Below are positions 26,538 to 37,013 of a stretch of 64,000 bases of DNA, in pieces. The stretch is taken from positions 41,973,501-42,037,500 of the forward strand of contig JAYKYS010000001.1 of NCBI GenBank assembly GCA_036924285.1, written 5' to 3'. Below the pieces are notes generated by a model. The model was not told the origin of the DNA. It saw only the letters and a list, made by a program, of their open reading frames with translations, and did not search any database. Position numbers and translations under genes: made by a program. Positions within the stretch are counted from its first letter, which is position 1, and every line of letters starts with the position of its first letter. This stretch comes from Asterella californica (Eukaryota > Streptophyta > Marchantiopsida > Marchantiales > Aytoniaceae).

Positions 26538-28401
26538 TGTCGTGTCGTGGACCGGCTCCTACTTGAAATTCAAACTTCAATGCTTGTCGCTCCAAAGACA
26601 CTCATGAGAAGACAAGCTAGGCCCCAGCTTACGGGTTTTTGGCGCAACTTCGGGTCTTCATTTTCATCACATAGATGGGTAGAGCTCCTTGTCAGCTTTC
26701 CAAAGGCACTTTGTCTACTTCGTTTGGACGCCTAGTGGAGAAGTTACAGGACTCGAAAGATGGAGAAAATAAGCTAGGCCCCAGCTTACGGGTTTTTGGC
26801 ACCACTTCGGATCTTCGTTCTCATCACATAGATGGGTAGAGCTCGTTGTCAGCTTTCCATGGGCATCTTGTTTACTTCGTTTGGACATCCAGAGAAGAAG
26901 TTATGCGATTCGAAAGAAGGCAAAATCAAGCTAAGCCCCTAGTTTCTTGCTGACTGGGTATTTAGGGCTTCAGGCGTTATATCAAGGACGCAAGGGGCCT
27001 GCTTCTGATTATTGAGGGTTGAACTTCGTACGTACAGACTGTTGCAAGGGGGCTGCTTAAGGGGCTTGCTTGTTCCTACGACCTGTCGGTGGATGTTTTG
27101 GAGAATTGGGAAGTCCAATACACGCGCGCAAGGTGTCATCGGGTTCAGATCTGTGCAGGCTACGCACAAGTTAAGACAGTTCTTGAAGAGACGGATCGGG
27201 GGTTGTGTTCTGGGAGAAATTGAGACGTAGGGAGCAGAATTGGGGTTTTCAGTTATCTGTGAAGGAGAGTTGGACCGTTCGGGCCGTTCCGGAGTCCAAA
27301 CTTGCTGTCCTTGGATCCATCGGGATCAGAACAACGAGTTCTTCAGGAAATTGAAGACGATACAAAGTTTTATCGGACGGTTTGAGAGTTGTGAGAGAAA
27401 TTGGCTCGCAGGGAAGCGCTTACGTCAGGTTTTTATCGCTTGCGACCTGAGATTGGGTTGTTCTTCGCGATCAGTGAGCCAAGCTCTTCGTTCTTGGTGC
27501 CTACGCGATGAGGGAGTCCTCATGTACGCATAGGAGAAGACTGTAAGTGAATTGGATTGTTGGTTTGGGTGTGGTGAGCAAATTTGAGCCGCAGGGAGCC
27601 GATTTACGTCAGTTTTTTGTAGCCTGCGACCAAATTTCTCGAGTAGTTTTGCAAGGGGAACTCCAAACGGCTTGTTTGGAGTCTTGTTGGGTTCAGGGTA
27701 GCCAGATCTACCTACCAGCGAAGACGGATATCAGTTTAGACGATCCGTTTGTGCGGTGTGAGCGGTTTTAAGCCGCAAGGAGGAGTTTTTGAAGGTTCGG
27801 TCACCTGCGACCGAAAATTGACGATATCTCGACTATCGGGAGTCGGATCTGAAGGTTTATTGGGCCAACGGAGTCAGGGAAGGAGACCCTATCAACATTT
27901 GAATATCGTTTGGCGAAAGGAGAAAGTTCCCAGATAGGTCTTTTTCGGTTCCTTCGCTACAGGTTTCGTCCTTTTGAGTTCGTTAAGGACTTAGTTGGTT
28001 GTGTATGGCTTGTGGTAGCTAGCTTTAGCCAAGAGCTAGTGTGTGGATGTGGTTTGGACTTGGGTTTGGATCGCATGATACTGTTGTGGCTCTGGTTGTT
28101 AGCAAAGAGAAGTTCCTCTTGCTTTGAGCTACGCTTTGGCGATTTCAGACTAGGGTTGCGTTTCAGGGGTTTGTTTTAGGGCTTCTGAAGTAGGTTACAG
28201 ACCGCTCTGGTCTATTCCTCAGTTTTGTGCTGTTTGGAGAAAGAATCGACAGTGTACATACTTTCAGAGTGGTATATATCGCAGCATTCCTTTTCGTGGT
28301 TGTTCTTCTCTGTCTTGTCTCTGTTTGGCACACAGCATCTCCACAGCCAGGAACCTCGCGTTTTCCTAGACATCCTTCACGCACAAAATATCCGACACGA
28401 T
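26538..28401 (+). repeat. 3' LTR of element A (1864 bp)
   Basis: Same length and ends as 18417-20280, with about a dozen single-base differences. It is followed directly by the AACGT duplication and the resumed sequence of element B. Confidence 0.95.
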
Positions 28402-29940
28402 AACGTATCGAGATATCTCCCAATACCTAGCAAAATTCTCTCGTATAACTCTTCGACAAAAAGTTCGTTCATCCTTCCCATTTGTGAAACAATATAGAAC
28501 ACTACACCCATGTCATCTATGTCAACCATCATCTCTTCCTCCTCATTGTACCTCGCTCGCAAGAGCATATCAACCATCAAATTATCCTTTCTCGCAATGT
28601 GCTTGAACTCCGTATTAAACGATTTGATGTACTCGATCCACCTCAACATCGCTATGTCCGAGATCATGCAATTTGTGATCATCTTTAGCAATAGCAAATA
28701 GTTGAGTTTCAACCACCACAGACACACCAGTGAGGTACTCTTTCTCTACCTTCATGGCTGAAACAACTCCCCACAACTCCCTCTTGACTTGCGAATAAGC
28801 ACATTGACGAGCGCTTAGGACCTTAGCACCAAATTGTATTGTCATGTCCCACAGCCCATCCAATCGTAAGAAGATAAGTATCCATGATAAGGACTATCGG
28901 TGTCCTATCACACTTGTAATCCATCTTTTTTAGTATTGGTCAAAACTTGTGACTCTTCCTCAATAAATCATATGACGCCACATGTGCGTAGTGGGGAAGT
29001 CATACGAAACGATAAAACACGCATGTTTCCAAAAGATATTCATATCTCTGTTAAGGAGTTACATATCTCCTTCATCCTCCCTATCGCATTAATCTTGCTC
29101 AGATATGACTTTCGTCTGAATGATCTACAAAGATGTCTTACGACAACAACCTCCTTAACCTCGAATGTTGACTTCGCATTCGATAATGTGAGATAAAATT
29201 CTTCCAGTCGAGATAAGATCTTTTCACAATCTTTTATGTGATCGATGACGTACTTCCTGCACCCTCTCTAATTTAGTGCTTCATTTTTTTCATCCTCTGA
29301 AACCCTTCGATTGAAATATCATCCAAGAATGACATCATCTCGAGAATGAAGTCCCTTAAGACCATGTTCATCTCGTGCATCATATGCGTTATCGAGTTTG
29401 TAGCACCTTGCAGTAACGTACACATCCGAACCAACCTCAACAACATTCTTATCATCATCATGTTCTTACTCTCCTCAACCAACTTAATTGATCGTAACTT
29501 GAGTAGAGATCTCCATCAAACTCGTCCATGATCGATCTCATCCCTAGATTCTTTATCGTTACTACGTTCACCGGCTGCATGTCTTGGATGAATCGCAATG
29601 ATCAATTCTTCTTCGGCACTGTAAACCATCTGCTAGAATACGGCACGAACGATGGCTCCAATATCTTCATATGTATTTTCTTCTTGAGTAGCTCCACCAG
29701 TTTAGACAAGTGAGCCCGTGGTACTAGAATTGATATGAGGTTCCATGGCACATGCGGTACTATGAAGATAACCATTGGAGTCACTAAATACGAATCCACA
29801 CATCTCATCTCGTGTGATTCGAAGACAAATGCTTCCTCGTGCGTGAAAGCATCTCCTTGAAGCATACCATCTCTTCTAATCGACGAGACCCATCCGACCC
29901 AATCTTCAATTCTTCAAGAGTTTTCTCCGTGAACTTATGT
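28402..29940 (-). mobile_element. Element B, middle piece: RT and RNase H remnants
   Basis: On the minus strand, 29865-29602 reads as the start of reverse transcriptase (FESHEMRCVDSYLVTPMVIF, VPHVPWNL). The stretch 29482-29273 holds LLQGATNSITHMM and FLDDI. The stretch 28863-28402 reads as RNase H (SDIAMLRWIEYIKSFNTEF). Multiple stops and frameshifts make it a relic. It joins in sequence to 18411 on one side of element A and to 51150 on the other side of element C. Confidence 0.85.
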
Positions 29941-30231
29941 TGTCACGTCAGTTTGGTACCCCGGCTAGGTTGACCGAGTGCGAAGTGGCGCATCCCGGTA
30001 AGACCGTTAGTGCCGTTAGGGCGAGTTGGTGAGAGAGCCCACTAGGGATATACTTCGCAGGTAAGGCTTGGAGACCTTAGTTCTTCTAGTTGAGCCTTCA
30101 AGCTCCAGGCTATGGTGGATAGTCTAGTTGAGTGTAACCCGGATTCTCTTCGTGTTTAGAGTGGGTTTGGCTTGACCGTTTGTGAGTAATCTTTGTTGTA
30201 GTGTTGGAGATGGTAATTTCTCAATGCAGAT
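29941..30231 (+). repeat. Split direct repeat A1 of element C (291 bp)
   Basis: Starts TGTCACGTCAG at the insertion boundary and matches 50751-51041 end to end. Unlike the right copy, it is not followed by the 108-bp B repeat. The coding region's leader starts directly after it. Confidence 0.92.
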
Positions 30232-31776
30232 TACTCAAAGAACTGAGTGCATGTCGAGGCGGAGTTCAGTAAGAGCTCGATGATCTGAAATCTGAAATCG
30301 TCCGCTGGTATCTTCGGACGTTGTCGTTCGTGCTTGATTGTTTGGAGCTGTGATCGAGGTGTGTGGGCGCATACTACATTGCTGGTCGCAGATCGATTTG
30401 CTGTTGTTGGGGTCGAGTAGAGATTTCTGTCATGTGGAAGCGCTGCAAAAATTTTGTGGAATGTTCTTGAAGTGTCTTGTTGGAGCCAGATTGCGCGTTT
30501 GAGCATGACAGACTGAGTACTTGTCAATGTCAGACCAGAGTGGACTCTTTGGAAGCGCATTTGAGAGACGATTCTAGTGCATTAAGTTTCGTGGAGTTTG
30601 GCCAAGGATTGAAGAAGTTCTGGCATGTCGAAGTTCGCTGCCGTGACACCCGCAAGTGCAAAAAGGTTAGTTACGTCAGATTTTGGTGCAATTTCGTGTG
30701 GAAACTCGAGTTTAGGTGCGTGAGTGCGGAGAGAGGCTTCGAGGAGCATAGGTGCGTGAGTGCGGAGGCGTGAGAGCGGAGTGCGAGAGTGCGGAGGCGG
30801 AGCAGAGGCGGAGCCCGAGCCCGCGTCCGCCCCAAGCCAGCTTGCTGGCGTGCGTGAGAGAGGTATCCAAGCTTCAGTTGTGTGGGAAGAGTAAAACCAG
30901 CTGGTCACCCATCCCAACACTATTCCTGGACCTGGACTCCTAACTCTGTAGTCTTAGCTTTGGCTTTACCACTAGACCAATAGCTCTTGGTGTCCTACAA
31001 GGATGCATGCAAGTACTTATGGACTTGTATAAGGTAGTAGGAGACCTTCTCGCACGTCCCTAGAGGAGTGGTAGGACGACCTCATAGTATTAGGGGTAAG
31101 CTATAGTTGTGGTAGTGCTTGTCTATACCATAGAGACGTGTATAGAGGCAATTGGTGGCAGTTGTCTTGGGTGAGCTAGTAGAGCTACCACGTGGATGTT
31201 TTTGGAGCTACTAGAGGTGTAGACATCTAGTTAGTGACCTCAAGTGTCAGTTACGACAGTTGGTGACCATATATTGTGCATGTGGTCACCGACAGGAGAC
31301 GTCAGTCCGAGTGGGACTGGGTTTCTCTTTATGTGAATGTTTGAGTGTGGAGGGTTATCGTTTGGACTTCTTGTGGTTGGAACCCCTCCATATTCTGCTT
31401 CCTGTTTGTGCGCCGCGTTTGCTTGTGTTGGCGCTTGATTTCCGGAGTGAGTTCACTCCAGTGTGCTGTCGATAGGAGGCTGGAGTTGCGGACCAGTCAG
31501 ACTATCTTTGTCTCTCTCACGGTGCGGTTGGAGTGATCACCAATAGATCGTGAGAGGCTGCTTGTGGTGATGGCAGGTACAGGTTGCCCTTACCTTGACC
31601 GTCCTAGTAGGAGATAGGTGAGCTCAGTAGGAGCGGGGTTAGGCAAGTGGTGGTTACGGTGGTGACGGGAATTGCGACATTCTAGTTGAGGAGTGTGTTA
31701 GCGGGATTCTCTCATCACGGAGTTCTCGGGAGGTTCTGGTGGAGACTTCTCGAACAGTGGGTATACACAGAGTGGG
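30232..31776 (+). other. Leader of element C
   Basis: About 1.5 kb without a long open frame. It includes a GC-rich run of short imperfect repeats (GTGCGTGAGTGCGGAG and variants, about 30716-30830) and the antisense tRNA/5S-like composite at 30897-30985. No TGG-starting primer binding site follows A1 directly, so the priming mode is unclear. Confidence 0.6.
30897..30985 (-). repeat. Composite tRNA A-box / 5S rRNA-like segment, antisense to element C
   Basis: On the minus strand 30985-30962 reads as a tRNA 5' part with the A box TTGGTCTAGTGGTAAAGCC. Then 30952-30897 is 56 nt that align without gaps to the 3' half of plant 5S rRNA, including the strongly conserved GGGATGGGTGACC. The upstream half of 5S is replaced by the tRNA-like part. 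Composite tRNA-5S heads are known in some SINEs. It is not an intact 5S gene. Confidence 0.55.
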
Positions 31777-32760
31777 GTGAGGTACCAACTACCTACACCA
31801 TTGCCGTCGGTTGTTCCAGAGGACGAGTCAGATGCAGATAGTGCGTTTTTTGGTGGTGAGTCTAGTGTCGCCACACCGTTGTTGTGGGACATGGACGAGA
31901 TCTATGGGATCACGAAGGGACCTCGACGTTACTCGAGTACAGTTGGTACCATTGAGCTGGATGACTTCATCCAGGAGTTCGACAGTTGGTGCGATCTGCA
32001 GCAGATGCGGAACCCACAGCTGTTTACACCCTTCATGGCGTGGAAGAGTTTGTTTCAGCACTTGGAGGGACCGCCGATGGACGATTATCATGAGTTCAGG
32101 CGAGATTACAGTGTTGAGATCGAGTTGTGGAGACAACATTGGTCTCCCAACTACGTTTCTATCACTACTGACGCAGTTTCAGGAGGCGTAGCACCTGCGA
32201 GTTCGAGTGCCAGTAGCAATGATACAGCCATAGGTGGCGGAGTACCTACTACCAGCGGTGCGTTCACATGTAGTGGAGCAGGTGGTAGTGTGAGCGGGAT
32301 ACCACCAGGGTTTAACCATGTGGTTCAGTTCTTCCAATGTTTGAGGAAGAACTATTAGGGTGTGCGGACCGACAAGTTGAGGAGTCTGCAGGAGTTCCAG
32401 CGGAAGACTGGAGAGAGCCTACGCGAGACGTTTACTCGCATGAGGCGGTTGATCAGCGTTACCCAAGGGATGACGGAAGCACAAGCAGTCTAGTTCTGGT
32501 ATGGGATACTAGACCGGGAGCTGCGTAGGAGAGTTAGAGATGCTACTCTTCTTAGAGATACCGCTCCGACGTTGGCGGTTGTCTTTAGTCTGGCTGAGCG
32601 GATTGAGCTCAACATGGTGGAGGAGAGGGTGGTGGTTGCTGGGTTCAGCAAGGAGACACCACATGGAGCGATCACCTCTTCTCGAGGATCACAGGCTACG
32701 CAACAGCGTGGTGGTGGTGGTGGTGGTGGTGGTGGTAAGGATCGTGCGGAGCAGTCATGA
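31777..32760 (+). pseudogene. Element C gag (capsid part)
   Basis: One frame runs through the gag region. Its in-frame stops are TAG near 32356, TAG near 32491 (after TEAQAV, where Gln fits) and TGA at 32758. A retrotransposon gag core is recognisable around 32340-32560 (LQEFQRKTGESLRETFTRM). A (GGT)n microsatellite near 32710-32737 encodes a polyglycine run ahead of the zinc knuckles. The frame begins with GTG at 31777 in a Pro/Ser-rich region, so the true start may lie upstream. Confidence 0.75.
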
Positions 32761-34422
32761 TCTCAGGGAGGTGTTGGAGGATCTGGTGGACAGAAACCCA
32801 TGCCGTCCTTCTCTAGCCAGCAGCAAACGGGTCCTTGCTGGACGTGTGATGGTCCTCATCAGCAAAAGGACTGCCCACAGAGGAGAGGTGGTTATGAGAC
32901 GACAGGAACGTCTCAAGCAGCACCTAGACAATGTGAGCATTGCGGACGACCTGATCACAGTAGTGACCGTTGTTTTGATCTCCATCCCGAGTTGCGACAA
33001 GGGAAGGTTGATCGTGGACGAGGTGGAGGAGCTCAGGGAGGTCGTGATGGTCGAGCTGGAGGTAGAGGTCCAGCACCTGGGAGAGGACCGGTCGGTCCAC
33101 CGCCTGCTACGACGTCAGAAGCAGGTATGGCTGCTCAGATTGAGCAATTGGAGCAGAGGATAGCTAGTATGACTATGGCTCAGCGGAGATCAGGTGGAAC
33201 CGAGGCTTCCACGTCTTATGGAGGAGAAGGAGGGGACTTCGACTTCATGGCTGGTGTGGCGCAGATTGAAGCATCTGCGGTAGTGACTAGAGGTGCAGTA
33301 CGTGTCTCTAAGCCACGAGGTGCGTCAGTGGAGTTGGATCTACAACGCGGGGAGGCTGGTAGACAGGCCAGGCTTCCCCAGTCGTTCACGTTATCGGAGG
33401 CGTTGAGGACCACATCTATGGTTCCTAAACGGTCTACCGATGGTGCAGTAGAGTTGGAGGCATCGACATCCAGGAGTGGGTGTGATGTGAGTCCACCTTC
33501 GACGTCTGTGGATGCGACGTCAAATCCGATGTTGGGGGCGGCTACAGCAGTTTTGCGAGCCCCACTATTCTCAATCACTGATATGATGGCATTGGGAGTC
33601 AACTTGGCTCCAGTGTTCCAGTTGGTGGCCACGCTCAGTGAGAGCGAGGATGTAGTTACCTCTAGTGCTGAAGTAGTTCAGCGAGAGACGGTAGACGTGT
33701 CCATGGAGTCGAGGATCAGGACAGCTACCAATGGTACTTGGCAAGCGGCGGCTGCTAGGTTAGATGAGTTACCAGCTAGGCCGGCGATTGACCGTGCTAG
33801 TTTGGCACCAGGTGTGGTGTTGTTGGACAACAGAAGTGGTATCTTCTGTTCGATGGTACCTTCAGGGAAAGTGTATTGACCCCAGAAGGCCTTGTTAGAC
33901 TCTGGAGCCCAACCGTTGATGTTGGGAAAGACGGCGTGTATTGGTTTGGATCTAAAGAGGTCTGAGGTGGAGAGATGTCCATTCCAGTTGCAGACATCTC
34001 TAGGGGGATCAAGAGGTACGGCTCTACACATGACACGTGAGATGTTGACGGTGAGAGTTCGGCCAGATCATCCAACGGATGGCTCTATGGTGAGAATCAA
34101 GGTCATCGTTACAGCCGCAGAGTCTTATGATGTATTGGTTGGAGGTGCTGTGTTGTACCCTATGGGGTTCGTGATCGACTATTGGACCGAGACAACATCT
34201 TACAGACCAGGTTGGCAGTCCGGTGAGGGACGAGTGAGCCGCTTATCAGTGCGGTTCAGTGCTAGAGTTGGAACAACGGAGCCTACACCAGGGACGATGG
34301 CATCCGTTGCAGGTTCAGTTCGGTCATCACTTGGCCGAGCGAGTTGTTGGAGGACAATGTCCATGCGGAGGATACTCCGGTCTTTGAGGAGGTGGAGGAC
34401 ATGTCTAGCATGTCTACGTTAG
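32761..34422 (+). pseudogene. Element C nucleocapsid and aspartic protease
   Basis: Same frame as gag. Two zinc knuckles near 32836-32980 read CWTCDGPHQQKDC (one residue short of the usual spacing) and CEHCGRPDHSSDRC (canonical CX2CX4HX4C). An Arg/Gly-rich stretch follows. A TGA at 33877, where Trp fits, precedes the retropepsin motif LLDSGAQPLMLGKTAC at about 33893. The last part of the frame (after about 34280) turns into unlikely Arg/Ser-rich sequence. At the same place another frame reads EDTPVFEEVEDMSSM, so a frameshift lies near there, just before the methyltransferase. Confidence 0.8.
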
Positions 34423-34465
34423 TACCATCTGCCTTGGATGTTCCACTCTGGAGGCGAGTGGAGAG

Positions 34466-35047
34466 TTGCAGCAGTATGCTGATCAGCTGGTGCAGCAGGC
34501 TTGGAGTGAAGCCTTTGTACCACCAGTAGAGGAACAAAGGGTTGTTCCTGCTACTGGTCCTATGACCTTATCACCGTTGGATACGACTCTCATTGTGTGG
34601 CAGTATCCAGAGGAGGGTGTATGTGTGCTGGAGCTGTTTGGAGGGATCAGCACAGGTTTGGCTGCGGTATTGCAAGCAGGTATACAAGTACAGCGATACT
34701 TGTATGTGGAGAGAGATGAGATTGCGAGACGCATCTCATTGCGACATGTGGCACGTTTGGTGCAAAGATATCTTGAGTTGTTGCCCATATCAGCTGTTAG
34801 AGGATACCAGCAAGCATTACCGTCAGATATTTCGCTGCTGGGGGCGCAGGATCTTACGTTTGTGGGCACCATTCACTTGGTGATCGCCGGATGGCCATGT
34901 CAAGGTCACACGTGTGCTGGGAGAGGTCAGGGTTTACATGACCCACGATCTAGGATGTTCTGGGAGATGTTACGGATCTTACGACATCTCCAGATGCAAC
35001 AGATGGATTCTCCAGCGTACATCTTGGAGAACGTTGTCGGAGTGTGA
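34466..35047 (+). CDS. DNMT3-like DNA cytosine-5-methyltransferase domain carried by element C
   Basis: A 193-codon stop-free frame with the order of C5-methyltransferase motifs: motif I VLELFGGISTGLAAVLQAGI (S-adenosylmethionine site, residues 54-73); motif II YVERDE (80-85); motif IV VIAGWPCQGHTCAGRG with the catalytic Cys at residue 145 (34898-34900); then GLHDPRSRMFWEMLRIL; and motif VI LENV (187-190). The closest resemblance is to the DNMT3/DRM group (GIQVQRYLYVE and the segment after PCQ). After TGA at 35045 another frame continues plausibly (PGFWLWLFTQEVGFQV) until about 35115, where inserted DNA begins. The C-terminal target-recognition part and motifs VIII-X are therefore missing here. 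In a live element the enzyme would be made as part of the gag-pol polyprotein. C5-methyltransferases in retrotransposons have been reported from dinoflagellates and charophyte algae. Confidence 0.9.
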   Translation: MQQYADQLVQQAWSEAFVPPVEEQRVVPATGPMTLSPLDTTLIVWQYPEEGVCVLELFGGISTGLAAVLQAGIQVQRYLYVERDEIARRISLRHVARLVQRYLELLPISAVRGYQQALPSDISLLGAQDLTFVGTIHLVIAGWPCQGHTCAGRGQGLHDPRSRMFWEMLRILRHLQMQQMDSPAYILENVVGV

Positions 35048-35115
35048 TCCGTCTACCTAGGAAAGCGCCGGGCTTCTGGCTGTGGTTGTTTACTCAAGAG
35101 GTTGGCTTTCAGGTA

Positions 35116-36431
35116 ACAACAGGGCTATAAACACTCACACAGGTGTGTAAGATCTTGTAATATACTCAGAAAGCGAAATTCAGGTATAACTGGCAGTAAT
35201 AGGATCCGGCGGCGAACTTTGACACTCACGGAGAAGAAAACTATGAAGGTTTAGACTTCTAAACTTCCCCTACATGCAAATGAGGTACTACTGAACTCAC
35301 ACACGAAGTTTTAGCCTGAGATCAAATTCTGACACCGAGATGTTGACAGAAAAGTTCTGAGTAAGAAAATTGCGGCAATTTCTGGTACCCAGCTGGCTAT
35401 TTCAACCTAGAACAGAAGATTGGCTCGATCAAATTCAAATATTCTCACAGTATTTGAAGTCTACAGGGTGCTGAACATCCCTGTGAAGTTGGGACTCCTG
35501 AATGTACACAGAACTCCAGATCTCCTCCTCTGAAGTCGCTGCTCTAGATTAAGAGCTTTTCAGACCCCTCCAGCTTCAGCGGCCGCCCTGAATTACTCAG
35601 TCACTAAATCGATGCGAAACTTTTTGGGAAATCGTAGCCCTGCTGGCAGAGAACACAACCTTGAAGTTTTGAAGCAATTTCCTCAAATCTGCTGCAAGTG
35701 ACACTGAAAACCCTAAATCCAACAAAAGTGATTCAATTCTGGCACAATTCGAACTTCAATTGGTCATAACTTCATCTTTATTGACTCAAATCGATCAAAA
35801 ATTTCACTGGAAGTGCTTTGCATGACGAGCTCTACCCTCCTGTGCACTCAGATTTCGAAGTCCTTTCACCAAATGCTCGAACTCTCCTTTAGAGCTCTGT
35901 TTCTAAATTTAGAGTTAAACTAAAGACAAAAACAGACCAATGGGAGATCATAGCTCCACTTGGTTGTCCTTTAGTGCCCTAATCCACGTGGTAACTCAAC
36001 TTCACTCAAAGGCTACCACGTCAGCCCCTAAAGTGCCAGCGTAAATCTTAAACTTCACGCGAAGGCATGTAAAATAACACGTAACCCTAAAAGATAACTT
36101 AACCAATCTAGAAAGCATGCATGGGCGACAAGTAAGTACAACCCATGAGCTTAAACCTCTATCAGCATGGAAACCCTAAGTTATGTACTTTCACAACATA
36201 GATAAGCATGATATCAATTGCACAAGCGCAGGAGTGCTTGAACAAGATAGATAACATACTATCAACCTACTAAGACTCAAAATATATAACACAATAGTGT
36301 CAACACCGTATGCAAAGGTGTCAAACATATGTATAAAAGACTATAAGTAACATGAGCTAACTTCTAGAACTACTAAACTCAAGCGTCGGAGTAGAAGTCA
36401 AGCATGTAGCCGCCAAGTAGCGCGACATGAT
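35116..36431 (-). mobile_element. Diverged LTR-like remnant inside element C
   Basis: No coding frame. Stretches such as the run around 35750-35870 resemble, with many changes, the LTR of element D around 38680-38770 (both have ACTTCAA...CATAAC, then AAATCGA and GAGCTCT). The likeliest reading is an older LTR of a related family in the same orientation as D. Its borders with C (about 35115) and with the D duplication (36431) are inferred. Confidence 0.4.
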
Positions 36432-37013
36432 GTTCTGTCTTCCTTAAGTCAAGCGTTGTCCTCTCGGATGGAGACAATTGACAGAACCGTTTCTCAAACT
36501 CACGCAGCAACTCATTTGGCGTCATCTCATTCCCCGGACGCTGCTCTATCCACTCCAAGAACGTTCTCTTGGTTACTCTATCTGCATCATCATCAAAAAA
36601 TTCACTCTTCAACCTCTGCTCATACTCCTCCCAAGAACTCGTACGTGCATCCTTCAGCTTTGTCACTTGACTACGGATCTCAGGTATCACAGCCAACTCA
36701 AAACTAGAAATCATCTCTGTCTCAGGCACACGATTTACCTCCATCTCACAAATATACTCCCGAACATACTTCGTGATGTTCCTTCCATCGAACCTCCCCA
36801 ACTTCTTCACCACCGCTTGTAGAGCTCTTGTAGACTTCTGCTCTCCAACATCGCCTCCTTGTTGTTGTCTCAACAACATCGTCAATGCTCGAAGCAGATC
36901 GTCCGCTCCTCCTCCACTCGTCCCCATTGCTTCGGGAAGATTCATACTTGACGCTTCTCGGCAACAACTCACTCAACCACCTCAAAGCGTGCTCTCAGTG
37001 GAAGCACCAAATA
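36432..37013 (-). pseudogene. Duplicated 5' end of gag next to the left LTR of D
   Basis: Repeats the start of D gag (from 36958 leftward, SCCREASSMNLPEAMGTSGG) for about 178 codons. It then leaves the family sequence after LDLRKTE and ends in an unrelated tail at 36379. The break is at the same codon where element A carries its insertion. Confidence 0.85.

Larger units (their letters stand above)
18417..28401 (+). mobile_element. Element A: full-length Ty3/gypsy LTR retrotransposon inserted in element B
   Basis: Two 1864-bp LTRs flank gag-protease and pol on the plus strand. The five bases before the element (18412-18416) and after it (28402-28406) are both AACGT, the target duplication. 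The flanks read together as one broken RNase H/integrase spacer of element B, so the insertion boundaries are certain. Domain order is gag, zinc knuckle, protease, reverse transcriptase, RNase H, integrase with a GPY/F-type end, as in Ty3/gypsy. The LTRs differ at about 11 positions by eye, so the insertion is fairly young. The coding region is nevertheless broken by stops, frameshifts and a 237-bp insertion. Confidence 0.93.

Noticed and set aside
30897..30985. A genuine 5S rRNA or tRNA gene
   Set aside because: Only the 3' half of 5S is matched and it is fused to a tRNA-like 5' part. Neither molecule is complete.
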